A stretch of 64,000 bases of DNA from Acidobacteriaceae bacterium (GTDB taxonomy: Bacteria > Acidobacteriota > Terriglobia > Terriglobales > Acidobacteriaceae), in assembly GCA_003138515.1 (NCBI GenBank), contig PLGG01000017.1:68639-132638 (forward strand). The letters run 5' to 3'. Both the position numbers and the translations under genes were made by a program. Below are positions 34,695 through 43,700 of the stretch, one piece after another. Positions within the stretch are counted from its first letter, which is position 1. Every line of letters begins with the position of its first letter. The notes beneath the pieces are model-generated. The model ran no database searches. It had not been told where the DNA came from and saw nothing but the letters and a program-made list of their open reading frames with translations.

Positions 34695-35500
34695 AGCGTC
34701 ACGGGCAGGCTCAACCCGTCGTATGCCAGCCTCACGTTCGCAGGCAGCGTGCGGTTGGTTTCCTCATGACCCAGGTCGTGCGCGATGTGCGTGAACCAGG
34801 TTTGCTTTGCGCCGATGCGCCGCGACCATTCAAGCGACTGCTCCACTGTCGAGTGGCTGGGGTGGGGCGTGCGCCGCAGCGCCGAAATCGTCAACACCTC
34901 AACGCCCTCGAGCAGGGCAAAGCTCGCCTCCGGGATCGCGCTCACGTCGGTCATGTATGCTGCGTTGCCAATGCGATAACCCGAGATCGGTTGCTCGCCG
35001 TGCAAGAGCGGAATGCGCACGAAATCGACGCCGTGGACCAAATTGTGCTCGGCAAGCGGAATGAGTTCCACGCGCGCTCGCGTCGGATAAGTCGCCTGCG
35101 GCGAAAATGTGTAGGCAAAGGTTCGCTCAAGAACAGCGGCCACTTCTCGATCGGCATAGAGCGGAATCGGTCCGCCCTTCTTCGCGGCAATAAAGCTCAA
35201 CGGGCGCAGATCGTCCATTCCCAGAATATGATCGGCGTGCGCATGTGTGTAGAACACTGCGTCCACGTGCGTGAGCCTCGCTCGCAGCGCCTGTTCGCGG
35301 AAGTCCGGGCCGGTATCGATGACGACAATTCGCTCGTTGCCGCGCTCGGCTCCGGCCGCGGGCTCAGTCCAGCGCAGCAGCACTGAGGGCCGCAACCTGC
35401 GGTCGCGCGGATCAGTCGACGTGCACACCGCGCACTCGCAGGCCAGCGTCGGAACTCCCATTGAGGTTCCCGTTCCCAGAAATGTGAGCGTAGCTTGCAT
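34691..35500 (-). CDS. PhnP-like metallo-beta-lactamase-fold hydrolase
   Basis: 269 residues from ATG 35500 (MQATLTFLGTGTSMGVPTLACECAVC). The HxHxDH metal motif is intact (THAHADHILGMDDLRPL), with later metal-ligand His/Asp (TDVS, THIAHDLGH). The N-terminal CECAVC matches the extra zinc site of PhnP-type phosphoribosyl cyclic phosphodiesterases. No phn cluster is nearby, so the substrate is open. Reading on to 35575 would add residues encoded by a 7-bp repeat array; ATG 35500 avoids this and fits the family. Confidence 0.88.
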   Translation of the reverse strand: MQATLTFLGTGTSMGVPTLACECAVCTSTDPRDRRLRPSVLLRWTEPAAGAERGNERIVVIDTGPDFREQALRARLTHVDAVFYTHAHADHILGMDDLRPLSFIAAKKGGPIPLYADREVAAVLERTFAYTFSPQATYPTRARVELIPLAEHNLVHGVDFVRIPLLHGEQPISGYRIGNAAYMTDVSAIPEASFALLEGVEVLTISALRRTPHPSHSTVEQSLEWSRRIGAKQTWFTHIAHDLGHEETNRTLPANVRLAYDGLSLPVTL

Positions 35501-35513
35501 TGAATTCGTGGGC

Positions 35514-35600
35514 GGTGGATCGTGATTCGTGGATCGTGGTCCGTGGTTCGCAGTGAACGACCGATTGCCGTTCACGGTTCACGAACCACGGTTCACGGTT
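35514..35600. repeat. long degenerate 7-bp repeat array
   Basis: At least nine 7-mers in two orientations: CGTGATT, CGTGGAT, CGTGGTC, CGTGGTT (35521-35548), then GTTCACG, GTTCACG, AACCACG, GTTCACG (35570-35597). It fills the gap between the DUF1844 gene and the hydrolase start, where the hydrolase ribosome site would otherwise lie. It is the longest array in the window. Confidence 0.8.
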
Positions 35601-35613
35601 TCTGCGCAAGGCC

Positions 35614-36285
35614 TCACTTCTTCGCCGTCGGCGGCGGTGGCACGGCGGGCGCGCTCATCATGCTGGTCAGCTCCAGAAAAGCCATGCGCGCCTCGAAGAG
35701 CACGGTCTGCAGCATGCGATCCTCGCCGGGAGTGAGGTTGCCCTTCGTCTTCTCGGCCAGAATCGCCAGCAAATCGATGGTCGCTCGCGCACCCATGATG
35801 TCTACACGCGGGCGCTGGCCCTCCTGCGAGCCGGCTCCCATCTGCAGCATCGCCGTCACGTAGAACTGTTGCACCAGATGCTCAAATCCCATCGGTGGCT
35901 GCGGACCGGCGGCGGGATTCTGCGCGCGAATCAGATCCTCCAGCCGTTGCGCTGAAGCATCGTACGCAATTTTCTGCTCGTGGCTCTCCGCGACCGTCGG
36001 CGGCGGAGGCATTCCATCCATCAATCCTGGCTCTGCTGCCGCGCCTGGCTCTGCTGTCGCGCCCGGCTCTGCTGTCGCGCCCGGCTCTTCAGCAGCAGGT
36101 GCAGCTTCCCTTGCCCCCTCGCGCCGCGCTTCATTCACCACCAGGCGCGGGCCGGGCGATGGCGCTGCCGTCGCCGCAGGGGCCGTTTGCGCCGGCTCCG
36201 CAGGCGCCGAGTGCGCGCTATCCTTCTCTTCCTCCGCCTTGATCTTGCGGCGGTCGATCACTTCGAACTTTGGCGTATCGCTCAT
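35614..36285 (-). CDS. DUF1844-domain protein with Ala/Pro-rich N-terminus
   Basis: 223 residues. The C-terminal 90 residues match the DUF1844 pattern (FEHLVQQFYVTAMLQMGAG ... ARATIDLLAILAEKTKGNLTPGEDRMLQTVLFEARMAFLEL). The first half is low-complexity Ala/Pro/Glu and includes three copies of a GATAEP-type hexapeptide encoded by an 18-bp tandem repeat (36026-36079). Function of DUF1844 is unknown. It is the first gene of a run DUF1844 - hydrolase - ribF on this strand. Confidence 0.85.
   Translation of the reverse strand: MSDTPKFEVIDRRKIKAEEEKDSAHSAPAEPAQTAPAATAAPSPGPRLVVNEARREGAREAAPAAEEPGATAEPGATAEPGAAAEPGLMDGMPPPPTVAESHEQKIAYDASAQRLEDLIRAQNPAAGPQPPMGFEHLVQQFYVTAMLQMGAGSQEGQRPRVDIMGARATIDLLAILAEKTKGNLTPGEDRMLQTVLFEARMAFLELTSMMSAPAVPPPPTAKK
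36026..36079. repeat. 18-bp tandem repeat inside the DUF1844 gene
   Basis: Three in-phase units of CCTGGCTCTGCTGCCGCG with one or two changes each, encoding repeated AEPGAT residues. Copy-number change here would keep the reading frame. Confidence 0.8.
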
Positions 36286-36394
36286 ACCTTCAGTTTCTCA
36301 TCCCCACGGCCGCCCCGCGTCCAATTGCTCCGCTGTTCCGGTCCGGCCAAACCCGCTCATTGCCGCGGAGGCCCGCCCGTCTATCCGCGCCTTA

Positions 36395-37726
36395 CTACAA
36401 CCGTTTCTGACCCAGCTTCGGCGGCGCTCCCAGAATCCGCGCCGTTCCCTCGAGAGCTCCGGCCTTATATTCAAAGACCTGCTCGCGCTCCTCTGCCCCC
36501 GCCTCCGCCTCCGTCCGCAACATGCCCAAGGCGAAAACACGGCGTCCGGAAGAAAGCGCCAACTCCGCCGCGCTGGTAATCTGCCCGGCGGCCGTCCGGT
36601 CCCCGGCGGCAGCTTCGTCCCCGGCGGCTGCCCCTTCTTTGCTCGTCAACTCCGCGCCGCCCGCGGGCACGGGGCCCGAAAGCTCCAGCGGCCGCAGATG
36701 CCGGTGCACATTACCGCGCGAGCGAATGCGCTCCACAATCTCCTGGCCCAGGTAGCAGCCTTTGGCAAAGTGCAGCGCCCGCATCTGCGAAGTCTCCTGC
36801 GGCAAATCCCGCTCCACGATGTCGATCCCATAAGCCGGAATCCCCTCAGCGATGCGAAATGCTTCGAGCGATCGACAGCCAACCGGCGTCGCCCCACCCG
36901 TGCGCAGGCACGACCACAGTTTCGGCAGCCCGGCGGTCGGCAGCCAGAACTCATAGTGCTGCGCCAGCACGCCGTAGCCGCGCAGAATTCTCAGGTTCCA
37001 GCCGTTCCACTCCACGGTCGTTCCCGCCATCGCGCTCACTACTACTGGCAGGCCCACGCGCTCCAGCACTTCGCCGGCCTGCGGTCCGGTCAACCCGATT
37101 GCCGTCTCCGAGCCCGTCTCTCCCACCTGCTCATCTCCAAGTGGCACCAGCTCCACGTCGTCCATGATGATGAACTTGTTCAGGTGGGCCAGCAGCTTCT
37201 CAAATTGATCGGCTGCGATCTCCAGTTCCAGCTCCGACTCGCCAGCAAACGGGGTGCCCAACATCGGGTCGCCGCTCATGGGGGCTGGGCTCGAAGGACT
37301 TCGCCGTTGCGGTGAGGCCTCTTCGCCTCCTCGCCACACAGTCAGGTCGCCCTGGATGCGGCCTTGCGCGTTCAGCACCAGGTTCCAGGCGCCGGTGTTG
37401 GGAAAGAGGTCGTTGACCGTGTTGGTCACCATCCCGCTCAGCCAGCGAAAGCGGTCGGACCCGCGCACGGCCACGCGCCGCATCCAGCCCAGATCGTGGA
37501 TCGCGGCCCCGAAGGCCAGCGCCGCCGTTTCCACCTCCGGCGCGTCCAACTCCTGGGGGGTCAATACCCCACGGTAAATAGTCAGTTCGTGCGGTGTCCG
37601 TCCGGACTCAAGCATTTCGGCCAGCGCGCTGGCCTGCAGGTTTTGGGCAAGATCGGTCTCGGGCATGGGAAGCTTTTCCGCGGTCCGGCGCAGGATTTTC
37701 TCTCTGAACTTGGCGTCAAACCGCAT
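36395..37726 (-). CDS. ygfZ: YgfZ/GcvT-domain folate-binding protein
   Basis: 443 residues from ATG 37726 (ATG 37666 also possible). The YgfZ signature KGCYLGQE is present (FAKGCYLGQEIVERIRSRGNVHRHL), and the N-terminal GcvT-like fold is seen (RGSDRFRWLSGMVTNTVNDL). YgfZ proteins bind tetrahydrofolate and assist Fe-S enzymes such as tRNA thiomethylases. About 20-30 residues (EEASPQRRSPSSPAPMSGD region) look like an insertion in the first domain, and another Ala-rich insertion lies after SGPVPAG. A TATAAT lies 8-13 bases before ATG 37726, so transcription may begin at or after that codon, favouring 37666 or a leaderless message. Confidence 0.9.
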   Translation of the reverse strand: MRFDAKFREKILRRTAEKLPMPETDLAQNLQASALAEMLESGRTPHELTIYRGVLTPQELDAPEVETAALAFGAAIHDLGWMRRVAVRGSDRFRWLSGMVTNTVNDLFPNTGAWNLVLNAQGRIQGDLTVWRGGEEASPQRRSPSSPAPMSGDPMLGTPFAGESELELEIAADQFEKLLAHLNKFIIMDDVELVPLGDEQVGETGSETAIGLTGPQAGEVLERVGLPVVVSAMAGTTVEWNGWNLRILRGYGVLAQHYEFWLPTAGLPKLWSCLRTGGATPVGCRSLEAFRIAEGIPAYGIDIVERDLPQETSQMRALHFAKGCYLGQEIVERIRSRGNVHRHLRPLELSGPVPAGGAELTSKEGAAAGDEAAAGDRTAAGQITSAAELALSSGRRVFALGMLRTEAEAGAEEREQVFEYKAGALEGTARILGAPPKLGQKRL

Positions 37727-37817
37727 CCTGATTATAGCCTTGAAGTGAGAAGCTGGACTCCGGACCGGAATCCCGGAACCGCATCCAATCCTATAGGGAG
37801 ACACATAGGTCTAATTG

Positions 37818-39494
37818 ATGAGGAATCAGCAAGTGAAATCGCTCCAAATCGGGCGTTGCGGAGTCCCGGTCCTCCTGCTCTGCCTGGCGACGGCAGCCTG
37901 GTCGCAGCAGTCCGCTCCCGCGCCCCAGCCGGCTCCGCCCGCCGCCGCGGCAAAGCCCTCCGCGAACAGTCAAAACGCAAAATCTGCGACAAAGATTACG
38001 CCCGAGCAGGCCAAACAGCTTTTCGCTCTGGTCGACCAGCTCATCAAGTTCTCCTCGCAGGAGACCGGCCTGCCCGTCAAAAGCACCGTCAAGCGCACCC
38101 TCATCACCCGGACTGCCGTAGAAAGTTACCTCGACGAGAAGTTCAATGAAGACGAGGGCGCCAAGCGCCTCGAGCGCGACGAGATCGTGCTCAAGAAATT
38201 CGGCCTGCTCGATCACGACTTTGCGCTCAAGCCTTTTCTGCTCGCGCTCTTGAAAGAACAGATCGAGGCCTACTACGACTCGAAAACCAAGACCGTCAAC
38301 CTGCTCGATTGGGTCGATCCCGAAGAGCAAAAGCCGGTGATGGCCCACGAGCTGACCCACGCGCTCCAGGATCAGCACGCCGACCTGGAAAAATGGGACA
38401 ACCAGACGCCCGACGACGTCTCGCACGACGTAGCAGGCGATCAGGATCACCTGGCCCGCGACGAGATGGACACAGCGCGCGACGCGGTGGCGGAGGGCCA
38501 GGCGACGGCCGTCATGATGGACTACATCCTCAAGCCGCTGGGCAAGAGCCTGGTCAAGGATCCAGAGGTGCTCGATGTCGTCCGGTCGCAGATGAACTCC
38601 ACCGAGGACTCGCCCGTGATGGCCCGCGCGCCCCTTCTGCTTTCGGAGTCGATGCTCTTTCCCTACCGCGAGGGCCTCAGCTTCGAGCAGGATATTTGGA
38701 TGGACCAGGGCCAAACGGCAGCCTTTACCGGCGCGCTCGACCGCCCGCCGTCGTCGAGCTGGGAGATCATCAATCCGCGCGTCTATGAGCAGAAGAAAAT
38801 TCCCGCCATTCCGCTGCTGCCGAACATTCATCCCCTCGTCGATTCGCTTTACGCGCCCTACGACATCGGCCAGATCGGCGAGCTTGACGTGCACATCATT
38901 ACCGAACTCTACGGCGGCGAGAACGCGTCCCGCGACCTGACGCCCGCCTGGGATGGCGGTCTTTATTGGGCCGGCCAGTTGCGTAGCGCCACCACGCCCG
39001 CCGAGCAGGCCAGCACCAAATCCATCGGCCTCTTCTACCTTTCAGCCTGGAAGAGCGCCGACTCCGCGCAGGTCTTCACCAAGCTCTATTCGAAGAATCT
39101 CGCCCGCAAGTATTCGAGCGTTCAGTTGCAGACCTCCGCCGATCTCTCCGCTTCTGCCGATGACGGTTCGGTCGAACAGGTCTTCACTACCGACGAAGGC
39201 CCAGTCGTGATTACGACTCGGGGCAAGCTGGTTTTCGTCTCGGAAAGTTTCCCGCTGCCGCTGGCGCGCAAGCTCACTTCCCTCATTCTCGATGCCCAGG
39301 GCGGCGGCGCGATGCGCATGACGTCGATGCCGCCGCGGACTGTTTCCCCAACCTTTACGCTTTCCTCCGCGAATCGAGCGGCTGCCCCATCCGGCGAACC
39401 CGCGTCACTTTCGGGCGATCTCGTTCATTTCTTCGGCGACAGCGGCGTGATGAAGGCTGCGGTCGATGCCGAATTAAGAGCCATCGGAAGATAA
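37818..39494 (+). CDS. secreted HELTH-motif zinc peptidase-like protein
   Basis: 558 residues from ATG 37818 with signal peptide (ending AAWSQQ) and an Ala/Pro linker. A zincin motif MAHELTHALQDQ lies near residue 177, and AVAEGQATA about 45 residues later could supply a Glu third ligand as in gluzincins. The rest (SSSWEIINPRVYEQ, IGQIGELDVHIITELYGG) is conserved-looking but unnamed. Probably a periplasmic or outer-membrane-associated protease; substrate unknown. Confidence 0.78.
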   Translation: MRNQQVKSLQIGRCGVPVLLLCLATAAWSQQSAPAPQPAPPAAAAKPSANSQNAKSATKITPEQAKQLFALVDQLIKFSSQETGLPVKSTVKRTLITRTAVESYLDEKFNEDEGAKRLERDEIVLKKFGLLDHDFALKPFLLALLKEQIEAYYDSKTKTVNLLDWVDPEEQKPVMAHELTHALQDQHADLEKWDNQTPDDVSHDVAGDQDHLARDEMDTARDAVAEGQATAVMMDYILKPLGKSLVKDPEVLDVVRSQMNSTEDSPVMARAPLLLSESMLFPYREGLSFEQDIWMDQGQTAAFTGALDRPPSSSWEIINPRVYEQKKIPAIPLLPNIHPLVDSLYAPYDIGQIGELDVHIITELYGGENASRDLTPAWDGGLYWAGQLRSATTPAEQASTKSIGLFYLSAWKSADSAQVFTKLYSKNLARKYSSVQLQTSADLSASADDGSVEQVFTTDEGPVVITTRGKLVFVSESFPLPLARKLTSLILDAQGGGAMRMTSMPPRTVSPTFTLSSANRAAAPSGEPASLSGDLVHFFGDSGVMKAAVDAELRAIGR

Positions 39495-39684
39495 ATCGCG
39501 GCGTAGTCAGCCGTCCGCTCGCCGCGCTTCTCGTTTGTTGGGACGCAGTGGAAAAGCAGTCTCAAATCGCGCCAGCTCGCCGCAAGATTCGCTCTCTCCG
39601 CCGCGTTATGATGATGAGTTGCTCGAATCGGCTTTGCGTTTCGTTGCGCGCGCTGCCGCTTTTTCTCGATCGAAGGAGATGCAC

Positions 39685-40293
39685 GTGCAAGGCAAGCTCG
39701 AACTCATGATGGGGCCCATGCGCAGCAACAAGACTGCCGAATTGCTGCGCCGCGCCGAAATGCGCCGCCAGTACGCCAAGCAATACGTCCTGGTCCTCAA
39801 GCCCAGCGACGACACCAAAGGCGGGCCGGGCGTGGTCGAAAGCCGCAATCCTAACGGCGGCGGCAAAATGAGCGCCGTCGAATTTCGCGCCGCTGACCCG
39901 TGGGAGGTGCTCGGCGCAATCCGCGACACGGAGCAGAAGATCGGCAAGCGCGTGGAATGCATCGCCATCGACGAAGGCCAGTTTGTCGATCAGCTCTTTC
40001 TCTTCGTCAAGTACCTGCTCGACGCCGGTCACGATGTTCTGGTCGCCGGTCTCGATCTCGACTTCCGCGCCATGCCTTTCGGAGAAATGCTCAACCTCAC
40101 CTGGCTGGTGAACGCCTACGGCGGCAGCATTACCGAGTGCATGGCCTACTGCAGTTGCGGAGCCCGCGCCCTCTACTCGCAGCGCCTCATCGACGGTAAG
40201 CCCGCGCCCTTCGACAGTCCCATCAAAATGCCCGGCGACTCCTACGAGCCGCGCTGCGCCGAGCACTTCGTGCTCCCCGGGCGCACTCACTAG
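39685..40293 (+). CDS. tdk: thymidine kinase
   Basis: 202 residues from GTG 39685, six bases after AAGGAG; ATG 39679 directly abuts that site and is less likely. TK1-type: DEGQF (normally DEAQF), the lasso region, and two zinc pairs (CSCGARALYSQRL and PRCAEHF). The P-loop reads GPMRSNKTAELLRR, where the usual form is GPMFSGKSTELLRR; the Gly before Lys has become Asn. Phosphorylates thymidine in nucleotide salvage. Confidence 0.9.
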   Translation: MQGKLELMMGPMRSNKTAELLRRAEMRRQYAKQYVLVLKPSDDTKGGPGVVESRNPNGGGKMSAVEFRAADPWEVLGAIRDTEQKIGKRVECIAIDEGQFVDQLFLFVKYLLDAGHDVLVAGLDLDFRAMPFGEMLNLTWLVNAYGGSITECMAYCSCGARALYSQRLIDGKPAPFDSPIKMPGDSYEPRCAEHFVLPGRTH

Positions 40294-40398
40294 ACGCGGA
40301 GATCGATCGCTCACACACGGGATGGGCAGGTGAAACAGTCCCGACGCAGCGGGCCGCGTCCGCAACTTGATGGGAGGATTGACTTTCGTTGAATGATT

Positions 40399-40415
40399 TG
40401 GTGCCGGGAGGGGGG
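40399..40415. repeat. putative attachment site, copy 1 (tRNA-Leu 3' end)
   Basis: TGGTGCCGGGAGGGGGG is identical to the 3' 17 bases of the tRNA-Leu gene at 49777-49793, in the same orientation, and is followed after a 1-2 base offset by the same CGAA. Geometry fits integration into the tRNA 3' end with the inserted DNA lying between the copies. Confidence 0.6.
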
Positions 40416-40596
40416 CGAATTTCCGTCCGGCATTGAATCTAAACAACTTATTGATTTTTCAAGACGCACGAATTGGCAGAAACGCGAGAAACGCGGCCTT
40501 TTGGTACGTAATAGGTACGCGGTCTTCTCGCACTTTTGCAACGATGCTTTAACGCAAAACGCGTCTCAGAAGTATCTTCCAAGTGGCGATGAGTGT

Positions 40597-40611
40597 TCGG
40601 AATGATTCCGA
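40597..40611. promoter_or_regulatory. 15-base palindrome upstream of the giant propeller gene
   Basis: TCGGAAT-G-ATTCCGA, perfect 7-base arms around one base, 170 bases before the start codon. Possible operator; no matching regulator identified. Confidence 0.35.
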
Positions 40612-40783
40612 GAACGGCGTTTATCAGTATCGATCCGGCATGAGGGCTGCATTTTCGGAGTCAAGTGTTTACTCTTGAGTTATTTCCGGATGGGTGACCA
40701 ACCGCTCGGAGTGCTGGACATCATGGTGAAGTAGCTCGAACCTGGCGTAAAGTGTGGCGCATTAGCACCGAAAGGTCAGTTCC

Positions 40784-43700
40784 GTGCGAGTGAAAACGCA
40801 TCGTCCGCTGTCAGGCCTTTTGCTCGGCTGCGTGTTTGCGTTTGCCGGCATCGTCATGTCTGCCGCGGCGCAGACGACGGCCCCAAACGAATGGACGTGG
40901 ATGAGCGGGAGCAGCCAAGGCAACACGGCGGGAGTTTATGGGCAACTGGGAATAGCAGCACCCGGAAACAACCCCGGTGGTCGCTGGTCGACGATTAGCT
41001 GGAGAGACGCGAATGGAAACCTCTGGCTATACGGAGCGCAAAACGGTGGCTTCGATGAAAATCGGGTCGAGGCCTACCTCGACGACGTCTGGGAGTACAA
41101 CACTTCTTCGCAGGAATGGGCCTGGATGGCTGGAAGCAACAGCGTGCCATCCGGTAGCTCAAACGGATGCATTATTTGCGCCGCGCCGCCGGTATTCGGC
41201 AATTACCAGACGCCCTCCGCCGGAAACACCCCCGGCGGAGGCCTCCAACCCGCCGCTGAATGGATTGACAAGTCGGGCAATCTCTGGCTCTTTGGTGGTC
41301 AAGAAAACATAATCAGCGGCGGCTCCTCCATCTTTGAACCGGTGAACGCCCTCTGGGAATTCAATGTCTCCAGTCACGAATGGGCATGGATAGGCGGAAG
41401 CAGCAATCTCAACGGAAGCGCCCCCGGTGCCTACGGAACCTTGGGCGAAGCCGCCCCAGGGAATACTCCGGGCGGGCGAATCGGCTCGACGAGTTGGATC
41501 GACAGCAGTGACAACCTCTGGCTTTTCGGTGGATTAGGAGAGGATTCCGCTGGGAACACTGGTTATTTGAATGACCTGTGGATGTTCAGCCCTTCGAGCA
41601 ACCAGTGGACCTGGATGGGCGGGGAAAACACGTTCAAGGGAGCCTGCCTCACCGTCTTTGGAGCGTGCGCAGCACCCGGCGTGCCCGGCACACTTCAGTC
41701 GCCCGCTGCGGGAAACGTTCCCACGGGACGGAGCGCAGCTTCCGGCTGGACTGACACGCGCGGCAATTTCTGGTTGTTTGGTGGAACCACCTCGGTGGCT
41801 TATGACATCAACGGTAGTTCCGGTTTCGAAGGGACGTATATCAACGACCTGTGGGAATACAGCCCGAGCACCAAGGCGTGGACTTGGATGAGTGGGAACG
41901 CTAGCCTCACCGGCAACGCACCGCAATATGGCAACTCGCCTGGCGTGTACGGCACTCAGGGTATACCTTCCGCAACCAACACGCCGGGCGGACGAAGCGG
42001 AAGTTATACCTGGATCGACAGCATCGGCAACTTGTGGCTGTTTGGCGGCGGCGGCTTTGATTCCACTACCAATACTGGATCTCTCGGCGATCTATGGATG
42101 TTCGACGTTTCGCAGAATCAATGGGTGTGGATAAGAGGAAGCAGCACATTCACGGCCGTCTCAACAACCAAGGTGTACAGCTACGTCGGCGTTTACGGCA
42201 CGCTCGGAACCGCGCAAGCGAGCAACACTCCGGGCTCACGCAGTGCTGGGGCCCAATGGACCGATCAGAGCGGGAACATCTGGCTCTTTGGTGGATGGGG
42301 CACGGACTCGGTTGGAACCTGGGGTGTGCTGAACGACATCTGGGAGTTCAACCCGGCGACAGCTCTGTGGACATGGATGGGGGGAAGCAGCACAGTTCCC
42401 AACAACGGCAGCAATTCGGATGGCCAGTTCGGAATGTACGGAGATCTGGGAGTACCGGCCGCAACGAATATGCCCGGTGGCCGGCGCAGCCCAGCAAGTT
42501 GGACCGACGGCAACAGCAATTTCTGGCTGTTTGGCGGATACGGATGTAGCACCGTCTATTGCGGAGACTATCTCAACGACCTGTGGGAGTATTCTTTCAC
42601 GGCTCCCGGAGTTCCTCTACCCACGTTCAACCCGCCGGGCGGAGCGTACTCCAGTGCGCAAACGGTGACCGTCAGCGATACGGCGGCGGGCTCAACCATT
42701 TACTACACGACAAACGGGACGACGCCGACCAAGGGTTCCACGGAGTACATGGGGCCGGTCACTGTTTCGTCGTCGGAGACGCTGCAGGCGATCGCGGTAG
42801 GAAGCGGCGGCGCCAGCAGCATAGTTGCATCGGCAACCTACACCATCGGTCCGATCGCAACTGCGCCAATGTTCTCGCCCGCAGCCGGAACCTACACCTC
42901 TCCTCAGTCCGTGACGCTCAGCGATACGACTCCCGGCGCGACCATCTACTACACAGCCAACGGATCGTCGCCTACAACGAGTTCGACCATCTATAGCGGT
43001 GCGATCACAGTGTCGACCCCGGAGACCATCGAGGCCATGGCGGTGGCCAGTGGCTACTCCAATAGCCCAGTAGTGTCCGCTACGTACACCATCACTGTGC
43101 CCACCTGTGCTTCGGCGTCAAACAACTCTCAACCGTCGAATAGGCTGTCCAATGCCAAACGGACAGCTATCCAAAAGCAATTTGATCTTTTGCCGCTGAT
43201 ATTCGAGCCCAACCGGGGACAATCCAGCTCCGACGCAAAGTTCCTCGCACAGGGGCGGGGATTCAATGCTTTGTTCCGCGGGAATGAGACGGATTTCTTG
43301 TTCACCAGCCACGCGGCAAGCAGTGGCCTCCTGCGCGTGACGCTCCTCAACGCGTTGAGGAATACAGCGGTTTCCGGCGAGCAGCAATTGCCCGGAACCG
43401 TGAATTATTTTGCCGGCGACAAACCCGAAAAGTGGCACACCGGATTGCCAACCTTTGAGCGCTTGCGCTATGCCAGCATTTACCCCGGAACCGACCTGAT
43501 CTATTACGGCAATAAAGGGCGGTTGGAATTCGATTTTCAATTGTCTCCTGGAGCCGCCCCGAGCAGTATTCAATTGCATTTTGACGGCGCGCGAAATCTT
43601 AGGATCGACGGCAACGGCGATCTCATCGTGGCGGCAGACGGAGGGCATATCGCCTTCGAGAAACCAATCATTTATCAGCCGGCCGGAGCTGGCCGCAAGG

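Larger units (their letters stand above)
40294..40783. other. long leader/junction region containing a tRNA-Leu 3' repeat
   Basis: 490 bases, clearly more A+T-rich than its flanks. It contains the direct repeat of the tRNA-Leu 3' end (40399-40415), a pair GGTACG-TAATA-GGTACG near 40505-40520 of the sort seen at recombinase arm sites, and a 15-base palindrome (40597-40611). No coding frame is convincing. Probably the left junction of an inserted segment plus the promoter region of the giant gene. Confidence 0.5.

Noticed and set aside
40930..42600. Kelch-coding repeats read as a DNA-level mobile repeat
   Set aside because: Units are about 240 bases, diverged at DNA level, in frame and conserved only in protein motifs, so they are ordinary protein repeats.
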